DNA of 64,000 nt from Lucinisca nassula (Eukaryota; Mollusca; Bivalvia; Lucinida; Lucinidae), in the NCBI GenBank assembly GCA_963580285.1, contig OY757011.1, forward strand, positions 151,837,092 through 151,901,091, written 5' to 3'. The notes beneath the pieces were generated by a model. It saw nothing but the letters and a program-made list of their open reading frames with translations. It made no database searches and was not told where the DNA came from. Shown piece after piece: positions 9,301-22,100 of this stretch. Position numbers and translations under genes: made by a program. How positions within the stretch are numbered: the stretch's first letter is position 1; each line of letters opens with the position of its first letter.

Positions 9301-12300
9301 TATGGAAAAAAAGCTTCAAAAATCTTCTCTGAAACCATGAAGTACAGACCTTAGATATTTAGTATATAGCAACATAAAAAAGCCGCCTACATAAATCCTG
9401 CCAACAATGCCCTTTTGGTCAGAATTGTCCATGCACCATCGCTCATTAGCTCCAAAAGACAAATACTGGAAAAAAAAAAACTTCAAAAATCTTCTTCTCC
9501 GAAACCATAAGGCCCAGAGCTTAATAGATATTTAGTATATGTAACAATGTCAAGTAGTATCCTACATAAATCCTGCCAACCATGCCCCTGGAGTCTGAAT
9601 TGGCCATGCCCAAGGGCCCCTGTTTTCCCATAGACTTTGTACAACTATATTGACAACCCTGAATCTAGAAGATATATCAATCAGGTACACAAACATGTCT
9701 CGCCTTTCTTCAGTTTTTTTCTAGGAAACATTAATGATTTTCTGGTACATAGGTGAGCGATTCAGGGCCATTTGACCTCTTGTTTCATCTGCAATATTTG
9801 TCCATTGTACAATGCTTTGAGTTGTAGCTCCTGATAAGGTTGAGTGATGAGGATAATTTCAAATATGGGGATATTTATGTCTCCCCCCTTTTCGGGGAGA
9901 CAAACTGTTTTTCCCCCAGGGCGTCTGTCTGTCCATCTGTCACAAAATACTGTCTGCTCTATAACTTGAAAACTGTTGAAGCTATCTTCACAAAACTTCA
10001 TAATAAATATTAATCAACATTAGACGATGTGCAGAGCGCAAGAACTATAACTCTTGCATCTAAACTTTTTGAGTTATTTCCCTTGGAAGTTTGTCGGTCA
10101 CAAAATCATGTACAATCAAACTTATCTTGAAAGACCACCTTTGGGATGTGTTTTAAAAAGAAACAATTATCACAATGAAAGTTTGCCGAGACGCTGATAC
10201 AAGTCTGCGACATAAATCCTGCGAATTATGCCCCTAGGATCCAAATTGGCCACACCCCAGGGCTCTTCAGCTCCCATAGACTTACAATTGGAAAAACTTA
10301 AAAAATCTTCTCTGAAACCACAGGGCCCAGAGCTTAAATATGTAGCATGTAGCAACGTCAAGTGGTCACCTACATAAATCTTGCCAACCATGCTGTCGGG
10401 GTCAAATTTGGCCACCCCCATGGACTCATTAGCTCCCATAGACTTATAAGGAAAAAAAAAAATTCAAAAATCTTCTCTGAAACCATTATGAAATACTTGG
10501 CAGAAATGTTAACCATCATGAGAAGATGTGTCACACCCAAGATCCAAGCCGGTTCCTCAAAGGTCAAGGTCATACTTAAAGGTCAAATGTCAAAAAAGGG
10601 TCCTTTTTTTCGTGTCCAGTTAGTAAATTTCTTATTCCTTGATGGATTTTGAAATTGCTTGCCAGAAATGTTAACCATCACACGATGATGTGTCGCGTGC
10701 AAGACACAGGTCGGTACCTCTAAGATCATGGTCTTACTTAGAGGTCAAAGATAAAAAGGGGCTTTTTTTCGTGTCCAGTCAAAAAATTTTTTATCTCTAG
10801 AAGGACTTAAGTTACTTTGCAGAAATGTTCATCTTCATTAGATGTGTCACACACAAGACCCAGGTCAATATTTCCAATGTTAAGGTCATACTTAGAGGTC
10901 AAAAAGTGGGGAGACATCTGTGTTTTTGTAGAAAAAAATCTACATGTAGTTTTTTCTTATTTCTTCATTTGAAACATGTTGAGGGTATTTGTTAGAAGGC
11001 AATTCTTATGTACCCACATGTGTTTCTAATAAAAAGTAAGAATTACCAGGTATCCCTGAATTATCCTCATTACCGTAAAAATCCTAAAGATTTGGACATC
11101 TTGAGGATTTGCTGCAGTTCTCCATAAATTTTAACAAATTTGTTTCATGATCCAGCAAGGAGTCCAAAAGGTACAAATGGAATGTCAAACAATGTAGACC
11201 CTGATCAGACTGCTCCTTCAGACTGATCATGGTCTGCAATTTTATTTGGACAGGGTGTGGTTGGGTTATCTGAAGGCAATGAGTACATTTTGGCATAGTT
11301 CTGCAAAGCATGCAGTCAGATACAGGGTGAATGTTTACCACTATATTTCTGTTTTCCCACTTTCCTTCTCTTTTCCTTTAATTTTCTATATCTCATAATC
11401 TCCTCTACTCTCTTTCTGTGGGAAGTGACACAGACTGACCATCAACTCACATTGTTAGGGCACAATATTTACTTATGCCACTCTTATGGCCTGCAACTCC
11501 TGTCCTCCATTATCTACCTTGGTATATTATGCTTAGCTTACAGGTTTATGACCTATTTCTGACAGCTTTCACCCAAACAGCCTAGGTTCAAATCCCGCTA
11601 GAGGCAGGGATTTTTTTCAGCTATGTTAACTCTTATCATGCTGTTCACGACAACCCCTATCTTTGGAAACAGTGTAGATCCAGATCAGATGGCTTCTGAA
11701 GAAGCCATCTGATCAGGATCTACACTGTTTGACATTCAATTTATGAATTTGTAGGATTAAATTACATCAAGAAATCTGATTGGTTCAAAGTCAGAAATGG
11801 GTGTGGCTAATCTGAATATTCAGCAAGAGAAGGGTTAAGACTTCCACATTGTAAGACCACTGAGATAAGAGTCTGGTTTTCCACCAATCATTGACCAGTC
11901 CTTTCATCTATTTGTCAGTTCATCAGCAGTTGTGTCAATCTTAGCTTCAAGCCAAATGTTTGTCTATTTCTCAAGAACTACACTAATAGGCACAACATAG
12001 TGGCTGTTTGGTGGAATTCTTGTTCTTTGAGTGTTCCAGTTTTCACACACCTCCATAAACAATTGGCTCACAGTCACATGAAATCTATATACAGTCGAAC
12101 TTCAATGGCTCGAACACCTTTGGGACCTCGAAAATCTGTTCGAGACCGGGGTAGTTCGAGCCACTGAGGTTACTGTCAGGAGGCATAACGAGATACTTTT
12201 AGATATATTTTCGGTGTTCTCTAATGAAAATGTATGCTGTGTGTACTCTTTAGAATCGCCTCATCGAGGCGATTCTAATGAGTACACACAGCATACATTT

Positions 12301-15300
12301 GCAGGATAAATGACTAAATTCTCCTCAATTATCCCCCACTATGTCTTATGTAGAGGATTTTGCTAGGGGCTCAAGAATGGGTTCGACACATCCATGGTAA
12401 ACGAGCCATCGGTGTTCGAGCCATCGAAGATCTACTGTAAGTGCTTTTAAAATATCAAAGTCAAAATACTGTCTCTATTACCAGTTTGCCACTAACTTTC
12501 AACACGGAATTGACCACTAACTTTCACTGCAGCATGTCAGCTTGGACTCTGCTAATTTACTATCTCTAGAAAGTACAATTTTCCATTAGGGTCTAGTTAT
12601 TTCATGTTTGTGTTTCTTTCCCCTTTTCTGTCTCTGATGGGAGCTGTGTGTTAATTGTATCAATTCCTGATCATTGCCTTCACTTCTATTTATTTCCCTC
12701 CTCGCGGTAATGCAGTAGAAAATACTGTAGTTGTCATGGTCAATAACGGTACTTTTTCAAGTTAAATGCAGACATGGCATAACACATTTTCCAATTAGCA
12801 ATTAAAGGTACAGTTGTATAAACTCATTTAGCTTGACAACATGATAAACACGAGCTGCAGCTGATATACTCCAAAGATCAGAAATGTCACCTTAGCGAGA
12901 TTAATAGAATGCAGTTTAGTTAACAATTTAATGATCCAACCACAAGACGAGGACCCCCTCCATCCAAAACGAGCCTAAATTTTCACACCCGCCCTACAAG
13001 CTAGTTCAATGCGAACATCAAAGTTTTCCGCCATCCAAATCACTGTCCACAAACCACCTCTACCATTTTTCTGCACACGATCGGTAAATGACCTCTTCCG
13101 ACCCCAGCAACCCCACAGATGTTAATGTCATTGTTTTATTTAAATGGGGCGTATTTCTTTCATAAAAAATTGTTTGGAACCAGTAAAAATATTTCTCGAT
13201 AGCTAAACGGTTATGGATAGAGGTGAACAATAGTGTTATAATTGAACCGTTAAAAGTACCTGGATGGTTTGTCTCTTGATGGCTGACAAAGCGGGACAGT
13301 GCAGCAATTATTGTGATTTACTTACTGGTCCAGTTATACCGTATTTAACCCTTGTCCTGCTGAATATTCATATATGCCACACCCACTACAGATTATCAAC
13401 CAATCAGATTACTTGATGCAAATTATTGCAACAAATTCATAAACTGAATGACAAACAATGTAGATCCTGATCAGATGGCTTCTTCAGAAGCCATCTGATC
13501 TGGATCTGCATTGTTTGATAGATAAGGCATATCCGGGATCAGCAGGACAAGGGTTAAGGACTCAAAAGGCTGACAGTTGTAGACGATTTTTTTGCACTTG
13601 CCCCACCAGGTGTCGTAAGGTCAAAGTGCACCTGCCCGGCACGATTGCGGTCTTGTCCCGGGCGGCCGGGCAATCGAATTGTTAGCCCCTGCACATACTA
13701 TGCTTCACTTCTGATGCAGTTACGGGAAAATATTAAACTTAAGCGCCACAGAAAGCTCACTAAAGGTGTGTTGTTCCATCAGGACAATACTCCTGTTCAC
13801 CAGTCTGTCAATGCTATGGATGCCATCCACTATTGTGACTTTAAACTGATTGAACATCTGCCTTATTCACCTGATCTCGCACCATCAGGCTTTATTTATA
13901 GGTCTATTTCAGGCACCCACTTTCAGTCCGATGATGGCGTCATATATGCAGTGGATGACTTTCTGAACAGCCAAAAAAAGGAGTTCTATAAAAGTGGCAT
14001 TGAGGCCCCGCTGGCAAAAGAGTATAGATACTGAAGGGGATTATGTTAAAAAATAATACAATAAGTCTGACAAAATTCAAAGCTCACAACATATCAGTCA
14101 GCCCTCGTACCCAAATTCCTGTGCTCCTTTAGCTTTTATTTTGCTGAATAATTAATTGGCTCACCCATTTCTGAATAATAAATTGGCTTGCCAATCAAAT
14201 TAGTTGATACATTACATTACATTTAATTTCACAAACTGAATGACAGTGACGATCCTGTTCAGATGGCTTCTTCAGAAGCCATCTGATCTGGATCTACATT
14301 GTTTGCAAAGGCAGGGGTTGTTGCATTGAGCAGGATAAGGGTTAGGGATTGTCTAGTTTCTGGTGAACTCCAGTAAATATTTACATTTTACTACAAAATA
14401 TAGGCTTTCTGGATATGCAAGTACTTGTACTTGTAAAAATATATCTCTATCCAACATAATCTTTTTTCTTGTTTCCAAACCATACTAATAAGATTGTCTT
14501 TTGTTATCCTTAACCCTTTCAGTACCAGAAATCCCTAAAGGGGTACCTTGGCAAACAGTGGAGGCCCAGATCAGATGCCACAGAACGCAGAATGCGGCAT
14601 CTGATCAGGGCCTCCACTGTTTGCTAAAAGTTTAGTCTTTTTCCAAATAAATTTTGATGAAAACACAACCTGACACCCCCAAATTTTGAAATGAACTGCT
14701 ATATATAAGGAGGAAGATTCCATTTGGTACCAAAAGGGTTAAACCTGTTTAACTTTTATCAAAATCTTTTGTTATCTCCAGTCCAAAATTCCAGTCCTTT
14801 GAGTTTGAAATATACTTCCAGCATGGTAAATTACCCCTTTCTCTTCTTTTCAGATACCAATTTTGTATTAGCGAATTACAAAACAGAAACTTGTAAAAGG
14901 CCTCCTCGATTATGTCGGCAGGGCTATGCTTGTCCTCAATATCATAATACCAGAGACAGGAGGAGAAGTCCAAAATTATTTAAATACAGGTGAGAGAAAT
15001 ATGAATAGACAGAATAGATGCAAAGTCTTAACCCATGTCGTGCTGAATAAATTAATTTTGCCGCACACAATTCTGATTTTCAACCAATCAAATCGAAACA
15101 TTTCATTTAAATTCACAACCTTATTGAGGCAGTGTAGATACTGATTCTTCAGAAGCTATCTGATCTGGATCTAAAGGTAGGTGTTGTCATGTTCAGCAGG
15201 ACAAGGGTTAAGTAAAAAGATAAGAAAAACAATAAAACAGCAGTTCGAAAACTAACCCTCTACGCAATATGAAAAATTCTACAGCAGATGACAGTCCCAG

Positions 15301-18300
15301 CCTAGGTAGCTCAGTCGGATGCACGTCTGACTGGTGATCAGGAGGACGCGGGTTTGATACCGGTTGGGGTCGGCAACATTCTGTTGTGGATCTTCTCTAC
15401 AGTCATTCTCTCCCTTCCACTGATTCAAGAAGGGCAGTTGTCAGTTTCTGGCAAAAGAATATGCTCTGTACTGGTTTACCGCTTACAATGTACATATGTG
15501 CCCCCGCCCATCGGGGCTTGAAGAAATATATGGGCTGCATGATGCTTCCATGCAGAGCTGAATCCGACCCGCACACGAGTACTGGTAAACGGTTTAGAGG
15601 ATCTAAGCCTGCCCAGGCAAAGCAGTGCGCACGAGTCGGACCATCCATGCATATAAACCCTATTGGTTTCATTGGGCGACAGGGCTTGAGATGTCATTTC
15701 ATCTCAATGTCCGGTAAAAGTCCCACAAAATTGGAAGCAACGTCTCCAAAATGACCTTTACAGTGTTGACGGGGACGTTAAACCTCAAATCAAACAAACA
15801 AACAAACAATGTACATATAAGTCTTCCCAGAAAAAGTGTGGATAGGTAAACTGACCGGCTCAAAAATGACCTAAACTATTGTTGACTGGGCCATTAAACT
15901 CCAATACAAACAAACAAATACAAACAGCAGATGACAATCTAACTTATTTGTCTTATTTTTCGTAGATAAATAAGACATTTCATTTGAATTGTCTGCTTTT
16001 GAGATGATTCACAAATATTATCAAACCTTACATACTCTGAAAAATATAAAAAAAGACTCTGAAAATGCTGTCTGGAAGTTGTGATTAGTACCCAAAAGAA
16101 TTACAGCCCCCGCCCATCGGGGCTTGGAGAAATAGATTGGGCTGCAGAGCTGAGACCCAACGGCACATGAGTACTGATAAACCGCTTAGGAGATCTAAGC
16201 CTGCCCAGGTAAAGTGTGGGAGTTGGACTGTCCATGCATATAAATCCTATTGATTTCATTGGGTGGCAGGGCTTGAGAAGTCCTTTCATCTCATCGATGG
16301 GTAAAAGTCCCACAAAATTGGAAGCAAAGTCTCCAAAATGACCTTAGTAGTGTTGACAGGGATTTTAACCTCAAATCAAACAAACTGAATGAATTAAGCA
16401 ACTGACTGTACTGTTGGAAGGTTTTTAGCCCATTAAAAGTAAGGAGGGGATGTGTTTTTCTGCGTTTCTATACATGTAGGGTTATCTTATGTGATGTGTT
16501 TTCAGTTATTAACCACTTTGTAACTTCATTCTTGTCATGGTTAGTTTGTCCCTTTGGATACTGGTAAATGTTTGCTGTGTTCTACAAGATTTAAAAAAAA
16601 AATGAAAAAAAGAAAACAACATTCACATTACCTATGACAAATTAATCATAGAAATTCAAGTCAATTTTTACTGGCTTTTCAAGAGCAAACGTCATGAAGT
16701 ATTGAATATTGTACACATAAAGAAAAACTTTGAGAAAACGATATGCTCTTGCTTCAAACAATTTGGGGTCTAGATGGGTGCAAATTCTTACTCTAGAGTG
16801 GTCCCCGTATTATAAGGGGAAGAATATGCTAGGTGCCTTTTGATTTTACACACACAAGTATTTATTCGTATGTTTTCTTTCATTTGTTTGTAGGTCGACA
16901 CCATGTCCGAATGTGAAACATGGAGATGAGTGGGGAGACCCTGTACAGTGTGAGAATGGAGATAACTGTGGGTACTGTCACACTAGAACAGAGCAACAGT
17001 TTCACCCAGAGGTACCCCCGTTTCTTTACAACACTATTTTTAGGGTCCAAAGGAGAAAGAATGTCAGTGATTCAAACATGTTACATGCATATGCAAAACA
17101 CAAATATGTAAATTGTATAGAAACAGGACTATTCATGGCCATTTACTATATAATCTACATAGCATATATTTTTGGGACTGTGTTACATTCAAAATTGTCT
17201 TATGTGTTATAAAGGAGCTAATGTGTAATTGCAGGTTTTGCACAGTAATTTTACTATGTGGGTGCAGTTATTCATAACAACGGTGTCAAATACATTAATA
17301 ATATATACATGAGTTAAGTGTTTATGTGATGTAGGTGAACTCACAAATACAGCATGACTGTGTGTTTGAGTTTGTCTTATTGTGAGATGCTGAGTTTTGC
17401 AAGGAAGGCCAGCTGGTGTTTCTCTGGGTACTACATGTTTGGAAAGCCAGTTAGTGTTTCTCAGGGTACTCAAGGTTTGGAAGGTCAGTGGTGTTTCTCT
17501 GGGTACTCAAGGTTTGGAAGGTCAGTTGGTGTTTCTCTGGGTACTCCAGGTTTGAAAGGTCAGTTAGTGTTTCTCTGGGTACTCCAGGTTTGGAAGACCA
17601 GTAAACACCCTTATGTTTCTCAGGGTACTCAAGGTTTGGAAGGTCAGTGGTGTTTATCTGGGTACTCAAGGTTTGGAAGGTCAGTTGGTGTTTCTCTGGG
17701 TACTCCAGGTTCGGAAGGCCAGTTGGTGTTTCTCTAGGTTCTCAAGGTTTAGAAGGCCAGTTGGTGTTTCTCTGGATACTCCAGTTATGGAATGTCAGTT
17801 GGTGTTTCACTGGTTACTCCCAGGTTTGGAAGGCCAGTTGGTGTTTCTCTGGATACTCCAGTTATGGAATGTCAGTTGGTGTTTCTCTGGATACTCCAGT
17901 TATGGAATGTCAGTTGGTGTTTCTCTGGTTACTCCAGTTATGGAATGTCAGTTGGTATTTCTCTGGGTACTCCAGGTTTGGAAGGCCAGTTGGTGTTTCT
18001 CTGGATACTCCAGGTTTGGAAGTTCAGTTGGTGTTTCTCTGGATACTCCAGTTGTGGAAGTTCAGTTCGTGTTTCTCTGTGTACTCCGGGTTTAGAAGTT
18101 CAGTTGGTGTTTCTCTGGGTACTCCAGGATTGGAAGGTCAGTTGGTGTTTCTCTGGGCACTCCAGGTTTGGATGGCCAGTTGGTGTTTCTCTGGGTACTC
18201 CAGTTATGGAAGGTCAGTTAGTGTTTCTCTGGATACTCCAGTTGTGGAAGATCATTTCAAGTTGGTGTTTCTCTAGGTACTCCAGGTTTGGGAGTTCAGT

Positions 18301-19144
18301 TTGTGTTTCTCTGGGTACTCCAGTTATGGAAGGTCAGTTGGTGTTTCTCTTGGTACTCCAGTTATGGAAGGCCAGTTGGTGTTTCTCTGGATACTCAAGT
18401 TATGGAAGGTTAGTTGGTGTTTTCATAGCTCCAGATAAATTTTATTCGTATTTACTTATCAAAATTAAAACCTTTTCAGTAAACTGAAAAAAATGGGTCA
18501 GTAAATATACTGATCAAATCGGGAGGTCATTTCGTATTTTTATGAACCTGGTTAACTACTGATTCATTACAATTTAAGCTAGTTAATAGTTCACTGATAC
18601 TGATTATAAAGACATATCAAGCCAGTAAACACCCTTATGTTTCTGGACAGATGTCTTAGCAAACAGCACACACCCAGATCAGACTACACTTTCTGAACAT
18701 ATTATGCTCAGTGTTTGCGCTAGCTGGAAAGTTGGAGTGGGGCACTCGATATCAGTAGCGTAGACGCGAATAAAAATACCGTCTGTGTCGTAGGACGCTA
18801 AGAAACTTTTATGGTGCACTGCCAGTTTTTCTGCGTTCATGTTCAAAGACGCCGACGAGACATCTAAGAAGCTTGATAGGACGATAATTCTATTTTCAAA
18901 TTGAGATGAATAGTTGTAAATAAGCATGAACTTCGTGCTGGCCTGGCCACCTGCGATTCACAGATCGATATATGCATGAAAACCAAAGTATTACAAGTTG
19001 ATCCTACTAATTGTATTTTGGTTAAATGTGGTATAGAACACGGCAGACCAGACAAAGAGATCAGTCTGTGCAGCGATAAAGAGTGAAAAAACGGTTCCGT
19101 TCAAACTAAAATGTAATAGCACACTTGCCCAGGATTTTGGATGT

Positions 19145-19180
<36 letters not shown>

Positions 19181-22100
19181 CGTGATAATGGTGACGATGA
19201 TGACGACCAACATTTATAAATATAAACCAAGGTTTCTGTCAAGTTTCAAGCACAACCACTTTCCATTAGGGTCTAGTTATTTCATGTTAGTGTTTATTTC
19301 CCTTTGATGTCTCTGATGGGAGCTCAGGGTTAATTGTATCGATTCCTGATCATTGCATTCACTTCTATTTATTTCCCTCTGTGCGGTAATACGGTAGAAA
19401 ATACTGTTGTTGTCACAGCCAATAACGGTAACTTTCAAGTTAATTGCTGACATAATACCTTAAACGATTAGCAATTTAAGATACAGTTATATAAACTAAT
19501 TTAGCTTGACACGCACGATAAACACGAGCTGCAGCCGATACAGATCTACTCAAACGATCAGAAGTGTCAGGGCAGCGAGATAAAAGATTAAAAGAATGCA
19601 GTTTATTTAGCTTGGATTTAATGATCCAACCAGAAGACGAGAACCCACACTATCACAAACGAACCCAAACGTTCACACCCACCCTACAAGCAAGTTCAAT
19701 GTGATCATCATTTCCGCCATCCAAATCGTCGTCCACAAACCACCACTCCCATTTTTCTGCACGCGTTCGGTAAATGACGTCATCCGACCATAGCAACACC
19801 GCACGTGTTTAACGTCATTGTTTTATTTTAATGGGGCCTATCTCTATCAGAAAAAAAATGTTTAGAACCGGTAAAAAATATTTTCTCGATAGCTAAACGG
19901 TTGTGGATAGAGGCGCGACTAATCCGCGGTTACCAACATTAAAACATTCGACTTTTTTTCCGCCAGCGTCTGCTATTTGGCGCCAAAACATAACCATTCA
20001 CGAGATAGTAGAATAGTCCGTTTTTACTACCTTAGATGTAGCAAATCGTCTTAGGAGCTATTAAATCATTTTCACATTCATTGTGGATTAAATTTTATGG
20101 CAGGGACAAACGCAAATTAGAGACAATCTTATTTTCACACCTTGTCAAGCTTATCGATAGCGATGGCGGTACACACCACCAGAAATGAAAGACACGCACC
20201 GCCGGGCAATCATGTTTAATTGGTAATTATAGGACAGGGATTAACAATAGTGTCTAAATGAACCGTTATAAAAACACGGATGGTTTCGTCTCTGAATTGC
20301 CGACAATGCGGGAATTATTGGATTTACTTACTGGTCTAGTTTTACTGTAATTAAGGACTCAAAAGACTGACGATTGTAGACGATATTTTGCACTTGCCCG
20401 ACCGGGCGTCGAAAGGTCAAAGTGCACCTGCCCGTCGCGATTTAGGACTTGTCCCGGGCGGCCGGGCAATGGATTTGTCAGCCCCTGGTGGTATATTCTT
20501 TGCTTCCAAAGGATAACCCTTTTATAGTACATATTTATTTAATTGTTTCTTTTATCTTCAGAAAAAGATTTAATAAATTCTAACTGTTTCAATTATAACA
20601 TACATTACATGCGCTGCATCAAATTATGAATAAATACTGGTAATCTCGTGCAAATCCGCTATTTTAACCAAGATGTGCGGTCATAGCATGTCGGAAAAAC
20701 TTTATTACCACCTAATACGCCAGTCAATTTACCGGTTTGTGACAGAAATATATTTTTTTAGCGAATAGATACTTTAACCGTATCAGAAGTAAACAACCAT
20801 CATGATTCAATAATCAAAGACATTGGAAAACGGCAAGAAACACATTTTTAAGCGATATGAAACCTTGTGAACAGTGACTGCACATTCAAAGATTTTCAGG
20901 AAGACATTTCATGTGAGAGATGTTGAACAGTCTGATTCAAGTACCTATTCACTTACAACGTAATAGTTTGCATTCAGGCGCATTCTACGGTCGAAACAAA
21001 CCAGGTTAATGAGTCTACGAACAGCCAAAAATTTGTTACTTTTTTACAAAAGACCAGATTAACTAGTGAGTCTAGACAACCCGCTTGCTGCTGTTTTAAA
21101 ACACCAGAGGCATAAAAGGAGTGTACAGACAGATCAGACTGCACAGGCTTGTCTGTTTTCACCTATCCCACAGTCATATTTTCCGCTAAAGTATTAATGC
21201 AACAAACGTACATGCGGGAAATTATGTGCACGGAAAAAAAGCAAAACATTTGTGAGACCAGTGAAGTGACTAACTACAGCTGCAGGTGTGAAAACACGTT
21301 TCGGATTATTCTTCTTATTTCTAATCACAGCGGATAGCCGTCGGGTAGAGGAAGGGTATTAATTACATACCCTTTCATTGTCTTTGAGCTGACAATTGAA
21401 GATGGTCATGTTACGAAACGTTATGCAAGGATTACTGCGTAAATACGCGCCATATCATTGTCTCCTTCGTAACCTAAGAAAGGTCTACCGTAAATGGTAC
21501 GATTTAAATTTTCAACCACTTCGTATTTTGCATTTTTTAATCCGTAATTTACGAAAATACGAAGCTTATCTGGCTCTCTGGTTTTTCTGGATACTCCAGT
21601 TATGGAAGGTCAGTTGGTGTTTCTCTGGGTACTTCAGGTTTGGAAGGTCAGTTGGTGTTTCTCTGGGTACTTCAGGTTTGGAAGGTCTGTTGGTGTTTCT
21701 CTGGGTACATCAGGTTTGGAAGGTCAGTTGGTGTTTCTCTGAGTACTCCAGGTTTGGAAGGTCAGTTGGTGTTTCTCTAGGCACTCCAGGTTTGGAAGGC
21801 CAGTTGGTGTTTCTCTGGGTACTCCAGGTTTGGAAGGTCAGTTGGTGTTTCTCTGGGTACTCCAGTTTTGGAAGGCCAGTTGGTGTTTCTCTGGGTACTC
21901 CAGGTTTGGAAGGCCAGTTGGTGTTTCTCTGGGTACTCCAGGTTTGGAAGGTCAGTTGGTGTTTCTCTGGGTACTCCAGGTTTGGAAGGCCAGTTGGTGT
22001 TTCTCTGGGTACTCCAGGTTTGGAAGGTCAGTTTGGTGTTTCTCTGGGTACTCCAGGTTTGGAAGGTCAGTTTGGTGTTTCTCTGGGTACTCAAGGTTTG

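Larger units (their letters stand above)
6740..9784 (+). mobile_element. Rolling-circle-like non-autonomous element with tandem modules (element A)
   Basis: It starts TTTAGCTCACCTG and ends CAGGGCCATTTGACCTCTTGTTT, preceded by AGGTGAGCGA, which is the inverted copy of AGCTCACCT. The interior is made of degenerate modules about 170 bp long with the anchors CTTAGATATTTAG, CTTAGCTCCCATAGACT and AATCCTGCCAA. It carries no open coding region. Subterminal inverted repeats, a 3' hairpin plus TTGTT end and T-T flanks resemble Helentron-associated and pearl-type elements known from bivalves; that assignment is inference. It is interrupted by the MITE and second element at 7138-8010, and by a piece of the dispersed 1.1-kb repeat at 8800-8945. 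Confidence 0.6.

Noticed and set aside
13645..14034. Intact mariner transposase
   Set aside because: Only the C-terminal third is present, with a frame change at its end and the first 40 residues drawn from another repeat.
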